NCBI RefSeq assembly: GCF_011392075.1
Contig: NZ_JAAJBV010000005.1
Coordinates: 1 to 64,000 of the forward strand
DNA: 64,000 nt
Source of the DNA: Flavobacterium celericrescens
Lineage (GTDB): Bacteria; Bacteroidota; Bacteroidia; Flavobacteriales; Flavobacteriaceae
Direction of reading: 5' to 3'
Each line of letters opens with the position of its first letter. Position 1 is the stretch's first letter. The notes beneath the pieces are model-generated. The model ran no database searches. It was given only the letters and a program-made list of their open reading frames with translations, and had not been told where the DNA came from. The position numbers and the translations under genes were made by a program. Below, piece by piece: positions 6,782 through 16,019 of this stretch.

Positions 6782-8960
6782 TTAAATAGTCTATTACTAC
6801 ATTATAAAAATGCTCTGGTTCAAATGGTTTTGTAATTACTTCATTCATGCCAAAGGACAAGAGCATTTCTTTATTTTCATTTAAAGAAATTGCAGTTAGC
6901 GCTACAATTGGAGTTGTAGTATTAAATTTTCTTATTTCTGTTGTAGCTTCCGTTCCATTGATTCCAGGTAAGTGTACATCCATTAAAATAAGATCGTAAT
7001 GATTTGTTTTAGCGTTTTCAATTGCTTCTTCTCCGTTGTCAATAATGATACACGAAATGCCTTTTTTCTCTAGCATTTTTTGCGTAATCATTTGATTGAT
7101 TTTATTGTCTTCAACTAAAAGAACAATTTTCTCAGTTAAATTTTTAATCGTTGGTTTTACTTCAGGTTTTATTTCGCTTTTTACTCCTTTTTCAAATTCT
7201 AGTTCAAATGAAAAAGTACTTCCTTTTCCACTTTCGCTTTTTAAATGAATAGTACTTCCCATCAGTTCAAGAATTTTTTTAACAATTGAAAGTCCAAGTC
7301 CTGTGCCTCCATAGGTGCGATTGATTTCAACTGATCCTTGACTAAAACTGTCAAATATAGCGTCTTGTTTGTCTAAAGGAATTCCTATACCATTATCTTT
7401 AATTTCAAAATATAATTTAATCACATTTGAATCTTCATGTTGCTTTTTAATTGTAAACCACACGTCACCATTTTTACTAAATTTAATGGCGTTGTTTAAT
7501 AAATTAATGACAATTTGAGAAAGTTTTGTTGGGTCTCCTTTTAAGTTTGTGGTAATAGATTCGTCAATTTTTAAATGACATTTTATGTTGTTTTCATGTA
7601 TGAATTCTTTGAATGAAATAGTGATATTCTCGATTAACTCTTTTAGGTTGAAATTGATTTTTTCAACAATAACTTTGTCAGATTCTAATCGATTTATCTC
7701 TAAAATATCGTTGATAAAATTTAGCAAGTAATTACCAGAAAACTCTAATGATTTTAGATAATTTAATTGACTCGCTTTTGGTTTTTCTTGGAGCAATAAA
7801 TAAGTAATACCATTAATGGCATTCAAAGGAGTTCTCAATTCATGACTTACAGTTGATAGGAAATCGGCTCTAGCTTTTGAAGCTAATTCGGCTCTTTCTT
7901 TTTCAATGGTAAGTTCTTTGTTTTTGTCTTTTAATAATTTGTTTGTACTTGTTCTTATTTTATTGTTTTTGTAAAGCGATAAACTCAATAACGACAAAAT
8001 AGATATAAGTGCAATACTTAGGATACTTATTAATTTTGAGAAGCGCAATGTTTTTTGTTGGCTTTTTTTGTCTTTGTCAAGTTGTTCAATTGTTCTGAGT
8101 TGCTCATCAAATTGAATTTTATTAATCATATTTTCGGATTCATAACTGTAAAGATGACTACTAATTGAATCTGTTAAATGAGTGTATTTTTTTAAGTATA
8201 ATAAAGATTGATTGGTATTGTTTGTTTTTTCGTATGCAATACTCAACTGTTTTAATATTCTCTTAGTTAGTTCAAAATCAGTTTTGTTTGAACTATTTGT
8301 GGTGTTGGCTAAATTAAAATAATTTATAGCAGCTGAATATCTTTTTTGAATAAGCTCAATTTCTCCTAATTGAATGTAAGCTTCTGTTTTTGTGGTTAAA
8401 AAAGTGTCGTCTGTTAGATTTTCAATTACAGATTTTAGCGTTTCTGTTGCAGCAATGTAATTTTTTTTCTCTTTTTTAATGATCCCTTTTTGAAGATTGA
8501 TTAACTCAATTGCTTCTAAAAAATTTAATTCTTCATATAAAGAAGCTGCTTTTTCAAAATAAATTTCAGCTACCTGAATATTATCTTTTTTCAAGTAGCA
8601 TTTTCCAAGGCCATAATAAGATAGCGCTAAATTTGTTTTAGGTTCTTTTTTGTTAAAAAGATTTACTGCTCTTATGAAATAATCAATAGCTAAATCATTT
8701 TTTTCTAGATCATAATAAATATTACCGAGTTGCAAATAACAATCTGCAAGTTTATTGTTTAGACTGTTTTTTTTAGCATATTCAATTGCTTTTTCGGTAA
8801 ATAAAATCGCTTTATTGTAAGATTTTTTGTCTTCTTTATTGAATAATCCAATCTCTAAGTAGTAATCTGTACTATCACTAATTTTTGCAGCATCATTATA
8901 CACTTGGGAGTAACCTATAGAGGTTGCCAATAGTAAATATGTGATAAATTGCTTAATCAA
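6756..8960 (-). CDS. TPR-containing hybrid sensor histidine kinase/response regulator
   Basis: A 734-residue protein with a signal peptide (1-19, ending SIGYSQ), a periplasmic set of about six tetratricopeptide repeats (~45-265), a short coil, one membrane helix (~308-329), a cytoplasmic coil, a HisKA domain with the phospho-accepting His373 (VSHELRTPLN), a HATPase_c domain (N box 486-494, DNGIGI at 522-527, GGTGLGLSIV at 551-560) and a receiver domain from ~612 with acceptor Asp661 (LILMDVHLPG). All catalytic residues are present. The stimulus is unknown; no cognate regulator gene is adjacent, and the fused receiver suggests phosphorelay. The start is a TTG codon: the frame closes upstream without any ATG, and the TTG gives a clean signal peptide. 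Confidence 0.93.
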   Translation of the reverse strand: MIKQFITYLLLATSIGYSQVYNDAAKISDSTDYYLEIGLFNKEDKKSYNKAILFTEKAIEYAKKNSLNNKLADCYLQLGNIYYDLEKNDLAIDYFIRAVNLFNKKEPKTNLALSYYGLGKCYLKKDNIQVAEIYFEKAASLYEELNFLEAIELINLQKGIIKKEKKNYIAATETLKSVIENLTDDTFLTTKTEAYIQLGEIELIQKRYSAAINYFNLANTTNSSNKTDFELTKRILKQLSIAYEKTNNTNQSLLYLKKYTHLTDSISSHLYSYESENMINKIQFDEQLRTIEQLDKDKKSQQKTLRFSKLISILSIALISILSLLSLSLYKNNKIRTSTNKLLKDKNKELTIEKERAELASKARADFLSTVSHELRTPLNAINGITYLLLQEKPKASQLNYLKSLEFSGNYLLNFINDILEINRLESDKVIVEKINFNLKELIENITISFKEFIHENNIKCHLKIDESITTNLKGDPTKLSQIVINLLNNAIKFSKNGDVWFTIKKQHEDSNVIKLYFEIKDNGIGIPLDKQDAIFDSFSQGSVEINRTYGGTGLGLSIVKKILELMGSTIHLKSESGKGSTFSFELEFEKGVKSEIKPEVKPTIKNLTEKIVLLVEDNKINQMITQKMLEKKGISCIIIDNGEEAIENAKTNHYDLILMDVHLPGINGTEATTEIRKFNTTTPIVALTAISLNENKEMLLSFGMNEVITKPFEPEHFYNVVIDYLTNTELSNS

Positions 8961-9019
8961 TTGGTTAGAGATTATTTTTTAACCCTGCAATTTAAGTTTT
9001 TTACAGCTAAAAAAAAACT

Positions 9020-10030
9020 TTATTTTTTTGAAATATAGGATACCAAGTTTATTAGTCTAGATGAATAACCAATTTCATTATCATACCATCCAACAATTTT
9101 CACCATTTTATCAATTACTGATGTAAGCTGAGCATCAAATAAACATGAATTTTGATTGCCAATAATATCAACAGAAACTATAGGATCTTCTGTGTAATCT
9201 AGAATTCCTTTTAGATTTGTTTCGGCTGCTTTTTTGAATGCTTGATTTATTTCTTCTATTGAAACTTGTCGTTTTACATTAAAAGTAATATCTGTTAGTG
9301 AGCCATCAGGAACTGGAACACGAATGCCACAACCTCCAATTTTACCTTCTAATTCAGGGAAAATTTTTGTTAGTGCTTTTGCTGCACCCGTTGTTGTGGG
9401 AACTATAGATTGTGAAGCGCCTCTTGCTCTTCGCAAATCTTTATGAGGTTGATCGTGTAAACTTTGGTCGGTGGTGTAGGAGTGAACAGTAGTAATATAT
9501 GCTTGTTCAATTTCGCACAATTCTTGAATGATTTTAATCATTGGTGCTGCATTATTAGTAGTGCAACTTGCATTTGAGATTATTGTTTCATTTCCATCTA
9601 AAATATGCTCATTGACACCTAGAACAACTGTTTTAATTTCGTCAACTTCTGATGGAGCAGAAAGAATCACTTTTTTTGCTCCAGCTAAGATGTGCTGATT
9701 AATTTCTTCAAACGACTTGAATTTCCCAGTAGATTCAATTACAATATCTACGTTTAATGATTTCCAATCTAAATTTTTAATTTCTTTTTCATGAAAAAAT
9801 AAATACGCTTTTTTATTAATTAAAATTGAATCATCTGAAAACGAAACTTCTTGATTTAAAACACCATGAATGCTATCATATTTAATCAAATGTGCCATTG
9901 TTTTATTGTCTGCAATATCATTTATGGCAACTACTTCAATTGTAGGATGATTTAAAAGCAATCGAAACAAGTTACGTCCAATTCTTCCAAAACCATTAAT
10001 GGCAATTTTTATTTTTGTTTCAGGTTTCAA
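9020..10030 (-). CDS. gap: Glyceraldehyde-3-phosphate dehydrogenase, type I
   Basis: This enzyme oxidises and phosphorylates glyceraldehyde 3-phosphate in glycolysis, or works in reverse in gluconeogenesis. The 336-residue protein has the NAD-binding INGFGRIGRN (11-20), VAINDIAD with the ribose-binding Asp (about residue 38), catalytic Cys156 in NASCTTNNAAPM, the catalytic His in TTVHSYTTDQ, and the C-terminal WYDNEIGYS. The usual SCTTNCLAP is here SCTTNNAAP; the second, non-essential Cys is Asn, a form I associate with a flavobacterial paralogue, so another gap copy may exist elsewhere. The gene appears to be transcribed alone, between the kinase and lipA. Confidence 0.95.
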   Translation of the reverse strand: MKPETKIKIAINGFGRIGRNLFRLLLNHPTIEVVAINDIADNKTMAHLIKYDSIHGVLNQEVSFSDDSILINKKAYLFFHEKEIKNLDWKSLNVDIVIESTGKFKSFEEINQHILAGAKKVILSAPSEVDEIKTVVLGVNEHILDGNETIISNASCTTNNAAPMIKIIQELCEIEQAYITTVHSYTTDQSLHDQPHKDLRRARGASQSIVPTTTGAAKALTKIFPELEGKIGGCGIRVPVPDGSLTDITFNVKRQVSIEEINQAFKKAAETNLKGILDYTEDPIVSVDIIGNQNSCLFDAQLTSVIDKMVKIVGWYDNEIGYSSRLINLVSYISKK

Positions 10031-10096
10031 GTTTTATTTGTTTCAGATTTTTATTTGGAATTCAATTTGCTAATTACTTGTCACTAATCACTGAAA

Positions 10097-10969
10097 TTAA
10101 TGAATATGTTTCTCTGCATGATAAGATGAACGAACCAAAGCACCACTTTCTACATGTCTAAAACCTAACTCTTTGCCTATTTTTTCATATTTTGCAAATT
10201 GTTCTGGAGTGATAAATTCTTTAACAGGTAAATGTTTTTTACTTGGTTGTAAATATTGGCCAATAGTAACAATATCAACTTTTGCAGCTGCTAAATCATG
10301 TAAAACTTGAATTACCTCTTCTTCTGTTTCACCTAATCCAAGCATAATTCCCGATTTTGTTCTTTTGATACCTTGCTCTTTTAAATAGCGAAGTACTTCT
10401 AAGCTTTTCTCGTATTTTGCTTGAATGCGAACCTCACGAGTTAATCTTTTTACAGTTTCCATGTTATGAGAAACCACTTCTGGATTTGCTTCAATAATTC
10501 TATCTAAATTTCTAGTATTTCCTTGAAAGTCAGGTATAAGAGTTTCCAAAGTTGTGTTTGGATTCATTCTTCGAATTGCTTTTACTGTTTCTGCCCAAAT
10601 AATCGAACCCATGTCTTTCAAGTCGTCTCTGTCAACACTCGTAATTACAGCATGTTTAATGTTCATTAGTTTTATTGAACGAGCTACTTTTTCAGGCTCA
10701 TCCCAATCTACAGTTTCAGGGCGACCAGTTTTTACACCACAAAAGCCACATGAGCGTGTGCAAATATTTCCTAAAATCATAAAGGTAGCAGTTCCTTCTC
10801 CCCAGCATTCGCCCATGTTTGGACAACTACCTGAAGTACAAATTGTGTTCAATTTATATTTGTCTACCAATCCTCTAAGTTCAGTGTATTTTTTACCAGT
10901 AGGCAATTTTACTCTTAACCATTTAGGTTTTGGAGTTGGTGGTAAAACTGATTCTAAAACAGTATTCAT
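10097..10969 (-). CDS. lipA: Lipoyl synthase LipA
   Basis: LipA inserts two sulfurs into protein-bound octanoyl groups to make lipoyl cofactors for pyruvate and 2-oxoglutarate dehydrogenases and the glycine cleavage system. The 290-residue protein carries both iron-sulfur clusters: the auxiliary cluster ligands Cys44, Cys49 and Cys55 ([12 protein letters not shown]) and the radical-SAM triad Cys70, Cys74 and Cys77 (CTRSCGFC). The C-terminal RSSYHAEK holds the conserved Ser that ligates the auxiliary cluster. Length is normal. A minus-strand -7 box TATCTTTG (10988-10995) implies a leader of only about 12 bases. Confidence 0.97.
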   Translation of the reverse strand: MNTVLESVLPPTPKPKWLRVKLPTGKKYTELRGLVDKYKLNTICTSGSCPNMGECWGEGTATFMILGNICTRSCGFCGVKTGRPETVDWDEPEKVARSIKLMNIKHAVITSVDRDDLKDMGSIIWAETVKAIRRMNPNTTLETLIPDFQGNTRNLDRIIEANPEVVSHNMETVKRLTREVRIQAKYEKSLEVLRYLKEQGIKRTKSGIMLGLGETEEEVIQVLHDLAAAKVDIVTIGQYLQPSKKHLPVKEFITPEQFAKYEKIGKELGFRHVESGALVRSSYHAEKHIH

Positions 10970-10987
10970 AATCTAAATTTTGAAAAG

Positions 10988-10995
10988 CAAAGATA
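10988..10995 (-). promoter_or_regulatory. -7 box of lipA
   Basis: CAAAGATA on the plus strand reads TATCTTTG on the minus strand and fits TAnnTTTG. It lies 18 bases before the ATG; a -33 TTG at standard spacing is absent. Confidence 0.55.
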
Positions 10996-11084
10996 CGACA
11001 TCAAATTTAGAATTTAGAAGTATGAATTTAGAAAAAATAATAACATTAATAAAGTTTTGTGATTTGTTTTACATTTTAATGCAA

Positions 11085-11112
11085 ATAAAAAAAAGCTACC
11101 GAAGTAGCTTTT
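11085..11112 (-). terminator. Intrinsic terminator of the TonB-like gene
   Basis: AAAAGCTAC and GTAGCTTTT form a perfect 9-bp stem with a CGAA tetraloop, and a U-rich tail follows on the minus strand, 2 bases after the stop codon. Confidence 0.9.
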
Positions 11113-11114
11113 AA

Positions 11115-11918
11115 TTATTCAGGTTGAATTACAATAGGCAGTGTGTAAGCAGTTCTTACCGGATTTCCATTTTTAATTCCAGGTGTCCATTTTGTTTTTA
11201 ACGATTTTAAAACACGAATTGCTTCTTTGTCTAAGCCATATCCGGGATTTTGTACAACTTTAATATCTGTTAATGTTCCATTTTTTTCAATTATAAATGA
11301 AACCATAATGCGTACCGGTTTTGAAAATTCTGTTTCTGGTTTTTCAAATTTGTTTCCAACATATTCGTAAAATTTGTCAATTCCACCAGGAAAAGTTGGT
11401 TGTTTGTCTAAAAGTGCTGAAATCATTGGTCCTGGGTCAACAGGTGGATTGATTACAACGCCAGTTGATCCTCCATTGCTAGGAATAATACCTGTTCCGT
11501 TTCCTTCGCCAGTTGTTGCAGGAGTATATGTAGCTTGGCTATTTGTTGGTACATTTACAGATGCTTCAGTAGGAGCAACAACCATATTAGTTAGATTAGT
11601 TGGTGTTACATCTTGTTGAGCAGCAACTTCTTGTTGAGGCTTTACTTCAGGCAACACTACATCTGGCTCAAGGTCAATTGAAGTTATGACTATTGGGTCA
11701 TCAATAGTTGGCGTGCTTGGGATAATATCTGGTGTGCTGAATTTTCCTTGAATTACAAAAACAGCTACAATTGTGCTTATAAATGCTAATCCACTAAATA
11801 AAGCCATTAGTGTTGTTCTAGGATTTTCTTGACGCAATTGATATGCACCGTATTCTTTGTTTTTACCTTCAAAAACCAAATCAATCCATTTCTTCTCATA
11901 GATACTTACATTTTTCAT
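11115..11918 (-). CDS. TonB family energy-transducing protein
   Basis: A 267-residue protein. One membrane helix lies at about residues 33-56 after a cytoplasmic KNKEYGAYQLR segment typical of flavobacterial TonB homologues. A Pro/Val/Thr-rich periplasmic linker (about 65-165) follows, and a TonB C-terminal domain (about 175-267) with FPGGIDKFYEYV, VRIMVSFIIEKNGTLTDIKVV and LDKEAIRVLKSL. Such proteins couple the ExbB-ExbD proton-motive complex to TonB-dependent receptors; one receptor gene is at 29.4 kb, but there are several TonB paralogues in such genomes, so pairing is not implied. No exbB/exbD is adjacent. A terminator follows. Confidence 0.9.
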   Translation of the reverse strand: MKNVSIYEKKWIDLVFEGKNKEYGAYQLRQENPRTTLMALFSGLAFISTIVAVFVIQGKFSTPDIIPSTPTIDDPIVITSIDLEPDVVLPEVKPQQEVAAQQDVTPTNLTNMVVAPTEASVNVPTNSQATYTPATTGEGNGTGIIPSNGGSTGVVINPPVDPGPMISALLDKQPTFPGGIDKFYEYVGNKFEKPETEFSKPVRIMVSFIIEKNGTLTDIKVVQNPGYGLDKEAIRVLKSLKTKWTPGIKNGNPVRTAYTLPIVIQPE

Positions 11919-12031
11919 AATTGTTATTTTTAAATTGTTAAGTATATATGTTTCATAAGCTAAATAATTACACTATTTTAACATATAACATAAATTATAT
12001 ATAAAATATTGTGCCAAAAGTTAAAAAAAAA

Positions 12032-12598
12032 TTAATTTTTTTCTTGAATAATTTCGGATAGTAATTTTTTAGCTCGTAAAAGCTTGATTTTGATATTGTT
12101 AAGTGGTTCTTCGAGTTGGTCGGCCATTTCTTGATACGTCATTTCTTGAAAGTAGCGCATTTGAATTACTTCTTGGTAAGCGGGTTTTAGCTTTTTTATA
12201 TATTGAAGTAATTGAGCTAAGTTTTGCTCAATAATTAGTTCGTCTTCTGCAGATGCAGATTCGTCTGCTACACGATAAGCTTGTTGGTCTTCTTCGTCAG
12301 TAATGTCTACAAAAAGCGAAGATTTCTTTTTGCGAAGCATGTCGATATGGACGTTTTTGGCAATGGCAATTAGCCAAGTGTTAAAACCATATTCGGGATT
12401 ATAAGTTGCAATTTTGTCAAATGCTTTTGCAAAGGTTTCGATTACGATATCGTCTGTATCTGTTTCGTTTTCAGTGCGTTTTAGCATAAATCCGTATACT
12501 TCATTCCAAAAAAAATCTAATAGAAATGTGAAAGCAACTTGGTCTCCCTTTTTTGCTTTTTCGATGTTTTTTTGAATAAGTACTGAATTTACTTCCAA
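12032..12598 (-). CDS. RNA polymerase sigma factor, sigma-70 family (ECF type)
   Basis: A 188-residue sigma factor with region 2 (about residues 23-92, including the -10 recognition segment DIVIETFAKAFDKIATYNPEYGFNTWL and IAKNVHIDMLRKKK) and region 4 (about 133-182, YQEVIQMRYFQEMTYQEMADQL and IKIKLLRAKKLL), joined by an acidic linker. It lacks regions 1 and 3, as in the ECF group. It directs RNA polymerase to an unknown regulon. No anti-sigma gene is adjacent. Its start codon overlaps the end of the glycosyltransferase gene by 10 bp, so both are probably on one transcript, an unusual partner for a sigma factor. Confidence 0.93.
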   Translation of the reverse strand: MEVNSVLIQKNIEKAKKGDQVAFTFLLDFFWNEVYGFMLKRTENETDTDDIVIETFAKAFDKIATYNPEYGFNTWLIAIAKNVHIDMLRKKKSSLFVDITDEEDQQAYRVADESASAEDELIIEQNLAQLLQYIKKLKPAYQEVIQMRYFQEMTYQEMADQLEEPLNNIKIKLLRAKKLLSEIIQEKN

Positions 12599-13695
12599 TG
12601 GACAGGTTTTGAAATTAAATTTCTAAAAAATACATTTAGTTGTGTAAAAGTAAGAATTAATTCGATGATTGGATACCAATACATTACATCTTTTTCTTTT
12701 AGTTTAGCAGCTGCATATCCAAGCGATATCCAAGTAAATAAATATCTGAACAATAGTATTCCTAAAACTATCATCCATTGAAATTGAAAAGCAAGTAAAA
12801 CAATTGCTGTAATGAAAAACCAAAATTGAGAAAAAAAGAATAATCCTAGTTGGAATTTATCAAATCCTTTATAATGTTTAGCTGTGGTTGCATGCCTTCT
12901 TTTTTGATAAAACCAAGATTTAAAAGTGGTTTTAGGCTCTGAAAGTGTAAAGCTTTCAGGAGTAAATAATATCTCAGTGTTTTTATTCGTAGCAGCTTGA
13001 TTAATAAATAAATCATCATCTCCTGAACGAATTTTCATATGATCCATAAAACCACGAACATTGAAAAACTCTTCTTTTTTATAAGCTAAATTTCTACCAA
13101 CACCCATGTATGGGTTTCCTATTTTTGCCCAAGAAAAATATTGTGTAGCGGTTAGTAATGTTTCAAATCGAATAATTTTGTTTAAGAAAGAGTTCTTAAT
13201 TTTTTCATAAGCTCCATATCCTAAAATTATGGTTTTCTCTTTAGAAAATTGACTCGAAATATGTAATAGCCAGTCATTAGAAGCTGGATAACAATCAGCA
13301 TCTGTAAAAACTAAATATTCGTTTTTAGCAGCTTTTATTCCTAATGTTAATGCAAATTTTTTGTTGCCCCAAAATGCTTCGTTATTTTGAACTTTTACTA
13401 GTTTTACGTTTGTATATTGTTTCTCGTACATTTCAAAAAGTTCTAATGTTTCATCGCTAGAAGCATCGTCAATTAAAACAATTTCATAATCTGGATAGTT
13501 TTGAGAAACTAATAAAGGAAAATGTTTTTTGATGTTTTCTTCTTCGTTTTTAGCACAAACGATAATTGAAATGGGAAGTTTTTTAGGTTGTATAGTTTGT
13601 TTTTTTGCAAAAGAAAATCGCCCAAAAATAAACACGTAATACACTAATTGAATCAGTGTAATTCCTATGAAAACAAATAATAATATTAACAGCAT
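12589..13695 (-). CDS. Membrane-associated family 2 glycosyltransferase
   Basis: A protein of about 368 residues. After an N-terminal membrane helix (MLLILLFVFIGITLIQLVYY) comes a GT-A domain: ISIIVCAKNEEENI, VLIDDASSDETLELF, the nucleotide/metal site VFTDADCYP, and a QKRRHATT motif of the QxxRW type. Two or three membrane helices close the protein. This architecture transfers a sugar from a nucleotide sugar at the cytoplasmic membrane; the product is unknown. The open frame extends 12 codons further, to a TTG at 13731, but that TTG lies inside the -7 box CAAAGGTA, so the ATG at 13695 is the better start. The last 10 bases overlap the sigma factor gene. Confidence 0.88.
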   Translation of the reverse strand: MLLILLFVFIGITLIQLVYYVFIFGRFSFAKKQTIQPKKLPISIIVCAKNEEENIKKHFPLLVSQNYPDYEIVLIDDASSDETLELFEMYEKQYTNVKLVKVQNNEAFWGNKKFALTLGIKAAKNEYLVFTDADCYPASNDWLLHISSQFSKEKTIILGYGAYEKIKNSFLNKIIRFETLLTATQYFSWAKIGNPYMGVGRNLAYKKEEFFNVRGFMDHMKIRSGDDDLFINQAATNKNTEILFTPESFTLSEPKTTFKSWFYQKRRHATTAKHYKGFDKFQLGLFFFSQFWFFITAIVLLAFQFQWMIVLGILLFRYLFTWISLGYAAAKLKEKDVMYWYPIIELILTFTQLNVFFRNLISKPVHWK

Positions 13696-13728
13696 ATAAC
13701 TAAAAATTGTGTCGATTTTAATATCGTG

Positions 13729-13736
13729 CAAAGGTA
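13729..13736 (-). promoter_or_regulatory. -7 box of the glycosyltransferase/sigma operon
   Basis: Minus strand TACCTTTG fits TAnnTTTG. It lies 33 bases before the ATG chosen at 13695 and decides against the upstream TTG start, which falls inside it. Confidence 0.55.
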
Positions 13737-13760
13737 ATTAATTAAAATAATTTTTAATAA

Positions 13761-14768
13761 TTAAATAATGTTTACTTCAGCTTCAATAGCAATTCCAAAT
13801 TTTTCTAAAATGGCTTGTTGGATTCTTTTTGAAAGCGCCACTATTTCAGCTCCAGTTGCAGTACCATAATTTACTAAAACTAAAGCTTGATTTTTATGAA
13901 CACCAGCATCGCCAAAGCGTTTTCCTTTAAAACCAGCTTGTTCAATTAACCAACCCGCAGGGACTTTTACTTCAGATTCTGAAACAACATAATGTGGTAT
14001 TTCGGGATGATGTGTTTTTGCTTTTTCATAAGCTTCTTTAGAAATAATAGGGTTTTTAAAAAAACTACCGCTATTTCCAAGTTCTCTAGGGTCTGGTAAT
14101 TTGCTTTGACGAATAGCAATTACGGCATTACTCACATCTTTTAATGTAGGGTTTTTAATGTTTTGATGCTGTAATTCAGTTTCTATTGCACCATAAGTAG
14201 TAGAAACTTTATGATTTCTTTTGGTTAATTTGAAAGAAACCGACGTAATGATATATTGATTTTTTAATTCATTTTTAAACACACTTTCACGGTATTCAAA
14301 TTTGCATTGTGCATTTGTGAAAGTTTCTATTTCTAATGTTTTTAGGTTTAAAGCTTCGCATGAAAACATCGTGTCTTTAATTTCCACACCATAAGCGCCT
14401 ATGTTTTGAATAGGAGTAGTGCCTACATTTCCTGGAATCAAAGATAAATTTTCAATTCCACCTAAATTTTGAGCTATACACCAAAGTACAAATTCATGCC
14501 AATTTTCTCCAGCTTGAGCTTTTACAATGGCAAAATCATCGTTTTGTTCAACAATTTCTCTTCCTTTTAAATTAACATGAACTACTAATTTTTCTATGTT
14601 CTGGGTTAACAACATATTGCTTCCTCCGCCCAAAATAAAAATGTCATCACTTTGTGTCAACACATCTTTTAATTCTTCTATTGAACTTACAGAAACAAAT
14701 TGATTTGCTTTGGCTTCAATACCAAAAGTATTATAATTTTTTAGAGAAAAATTGTTTTGAATATTCAT
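13761..14768 (-). CDS. murB: UDP-N-acetylenolpyruvoylglucosamine reductase MurB
   Basis: MurB reduces UDP-N-acetylglucosamine enolpyruvate to UDP-N-acetylmuramate with NADPH and FAD, an early cytosolic step of peptidoglycan synthesis. The 335-residue protein shows the FAD-binding IFILGGGSNMLL and SLIPGNVGTTPIQNIGAYG, the catalytic Ser region RELGNSGSFFKNPII, and PAGWLIEQAGFKGKRFGDAGVHKNQALVLVN. The C terminus ends IAIEAEVNII with the expected Glu. It is the longer type I form (E. coli-like). The ATG has a -7 box TACATTTG at 14785-14792, downstream of the recF stop codon at 14805. Confidence 0.97.
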   Translation of the reverse strand: MNIQNNFSLKNYNTFGIEAKANQFVSVSSIEELKDVLTQSDDIFILGGGSNMLLTQNIEKLVVHVNLKGREIVEQNDDFAIVKAQAGENWHEFVLWCIAQNLGGIENLSLIPGNVGTTPIQNIGAYGVEIKDTMFSCEALNLKTLEIETFTNAQCKFEYRESVFKNELKNQYIITSVSFKLTKRNHKVSTTYGAIETELQHQNIKNPTLKDVSNAVIAIRQSKLPDPRELGNSGSFFKNPIISKEAYEKAKTHHPEIPHYVVSESEVKVPAGWLIEQAGFKGKRFGDAGVHKNQALVLVNYGTATGAEIVALSKRIQQAILEKFGIAIEAEVNII

Positions 14769-14784
14769 GAGAATAATTTTTTTT

Positions 14785-14792
14785 CAAATGTA
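14785..14792 (-). promoter_or_regulatory. -7 box of murB
   Basis: Minus strand TACATTTG, fitting TAnnTTTG, in the 36 bp between recF and murB. Confidence 0.5.
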
Positions 14793-14804
14793 CTATTATG
14801 AATT

Positions 14805-15884
14805 TTAAATTGGAAATATTTTATACGATTGATGTGTTTCTTTAATGATAAGTTCTGTTCGTTCTGCATGTGTGTCAGAGATGAAAATCTGCCCAAAAAC
14901 AGCGTCGTTTACCATGGTAACAATCTTTTGAACACGCGTTTCGTCCAATTTATCAAAAATATCATCAAAAAGAAGAATTGGTAGTTCGCCACTTTGTTTT
15001 TTCATGAACTCAAATTGGGCTAATTTCAAAGCAATTAAAAATGATTTTTGTTGACCTTGCGATCCAAATTTTTTAATTGGAAAACCTTCAATTTCAAAAA
15101 CCAAATCATCTTTGTGAATGCCAACGCTTGTGTATTGAATAATTCGGTCTTTTTGCAACGATTCTTCTAATAGTGTTGGTAAGTCTTTTTCAAACAATTG
15201 ACTTTCATATTTCAAAGCTACTTTTTCATTTCCGCCAGAAATATTGGTATGGTGTTTTTCAAAAATGGGAATAAACGCTGCAAGAAATTGTTTTCTTTTT
15301 TCAAAGATTAATTGTCCAGCATTACTCAATTGTTCGTTATAAATAGATAAATTGTCTGCATCAAAAATTTGATTCAAGGCAAAATATTTCAATAGCGCAT
15401 TGCGTTGAGCAAGTGTTTTTTGATATTGAATTAATAATTGTAGGTATGAATTGTCTAAAGTAGCAATAACACTATCAATAAATTTTCTTCGGGTTTCGCT
15501 TCCTTCAACTATTAAATCAACATCAGATGGAGAAATGATTACTAAAGGAATTAAGCCTAAATGTTCAGAAAGTTTTTCATACACTTTGCCGTTTCGCTTG
15601 ATGGTCTTTTTTTGACCCTTTTTTAAACTACAAACAATTTTTTCTTCTTTGTTGTTTTTGTCTAATAAGGCATCAATTACAAAAAATTCCTCACCATGTT
15701 TAATGTTTTGAATGGCTAATGGATTAAAATAACTTTTTCCATAGGCCAAATGATAAATAGCATCTAAAATATTTGTTTTTCCAACGCCATTTTTTCCAAC
15801 AAAACAATTGATTTTAGCATCAAAATCAAATTCAATTTGAGCTAAATTTTTGTAGTTAAGAAGAGATAATTGCTTTAAAAACAC
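14805..15884 (-). CDS. recF: DNA replication and repair protein RecF
   Basis: RecF is an SMC-like ATPase that binds single-/double-strand junctions and helps load RecA at gaps with RecO and RecR. The 359-residue protein has Walker [10 protein letters not shown] (about residues 30-38), the family motif [13 protein letters not shown], the signature [18 protein letters not shown], and Walker [18 protein letters not shown] with the D-loop. All ATPase motifs are intact and the length is normal. It is not next to dnaA, dnaN or gyrB here, unlike in many other bacteria. A -7 box TACTTTTG lies at 15927-15934. Confidence 0.96.
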   Translation of the reverse strand: MFLKQLSLLNYKNLAQIEFDFDAKINCFVGKNGVGKTNILDAIYHLAYGKSYFNPLAIQNIKHGEEFFVIDALLDKNNKEEKIVCSLKKGQKKTIKRNGKVYEKLSEHLGLIPLVIISPSDVDLIVEGSETRRKFIDSVIATLDNSYLQLLIQYQKTLAQRNALLKYFALNQIFDADNLSIYNEQLSNAGQLIFEKRKQFLAAFIPIFEKHHTNISGGNEKVALKYESQLFEKDLPTLLEESLQKDRIIQYTSVGIHKDDLVFEIEGFPIKKFGSQGQQKSFLIALKLAQFEFMKKQSGELPILLFDDIFDKLDETRVQKIVTMVNDAVFGQIFISDTHAERTELIIKETHQSYKIFPI

Positions 15885-15926
15885 TTTAATGACACTTTAA
15901 TTTATGGCTAAAAATAGGACTTTTTG

Positions 15927-15934
15927 CAAAAGTA
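15927..15934 (-). promoter_or_regulatory. -7 box of recF
   Basis: Minus strand TACTTTTG fits TAnnTTTG and would give a leader of about 36 bases. It is back to back with the plus-strand box at 15990-15997. Confidence 0.5.
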
Positions 15935-15989
15935 TATCGAATTTGTTAAAAATATCTACAAAAATGGTTTTTAATTTTAATAAAAATTA

Positions 15990-15997
15990 TATTTTTG
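15990..15997 (+). promoter_or_regulatory. -7 box of the TPR protein/ribH operon
   Basis: TATTTTTG fits TAnnTTTG, 22 bases before the ATG at 16020, predicting a short leader of about 16 bases. The -33 position carries only T-rich sequence. Confidence 0.6.
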
Positions 15998-16019
15998 CAC
16001 CTCATTAAATTTAATATAA

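Noticed and set aside
10554-10976. Plus-strand ORF opposite lipA
   Set aside because: Shadow frame of a fully conserved gene, without promoter or family similarity.
13696-13731. Upstream TTG start of the glycosyltransferase gene
   Set aside because: It lies inside the -7 box of the operon; the ATG at 13695 starts right at the membrane helix.
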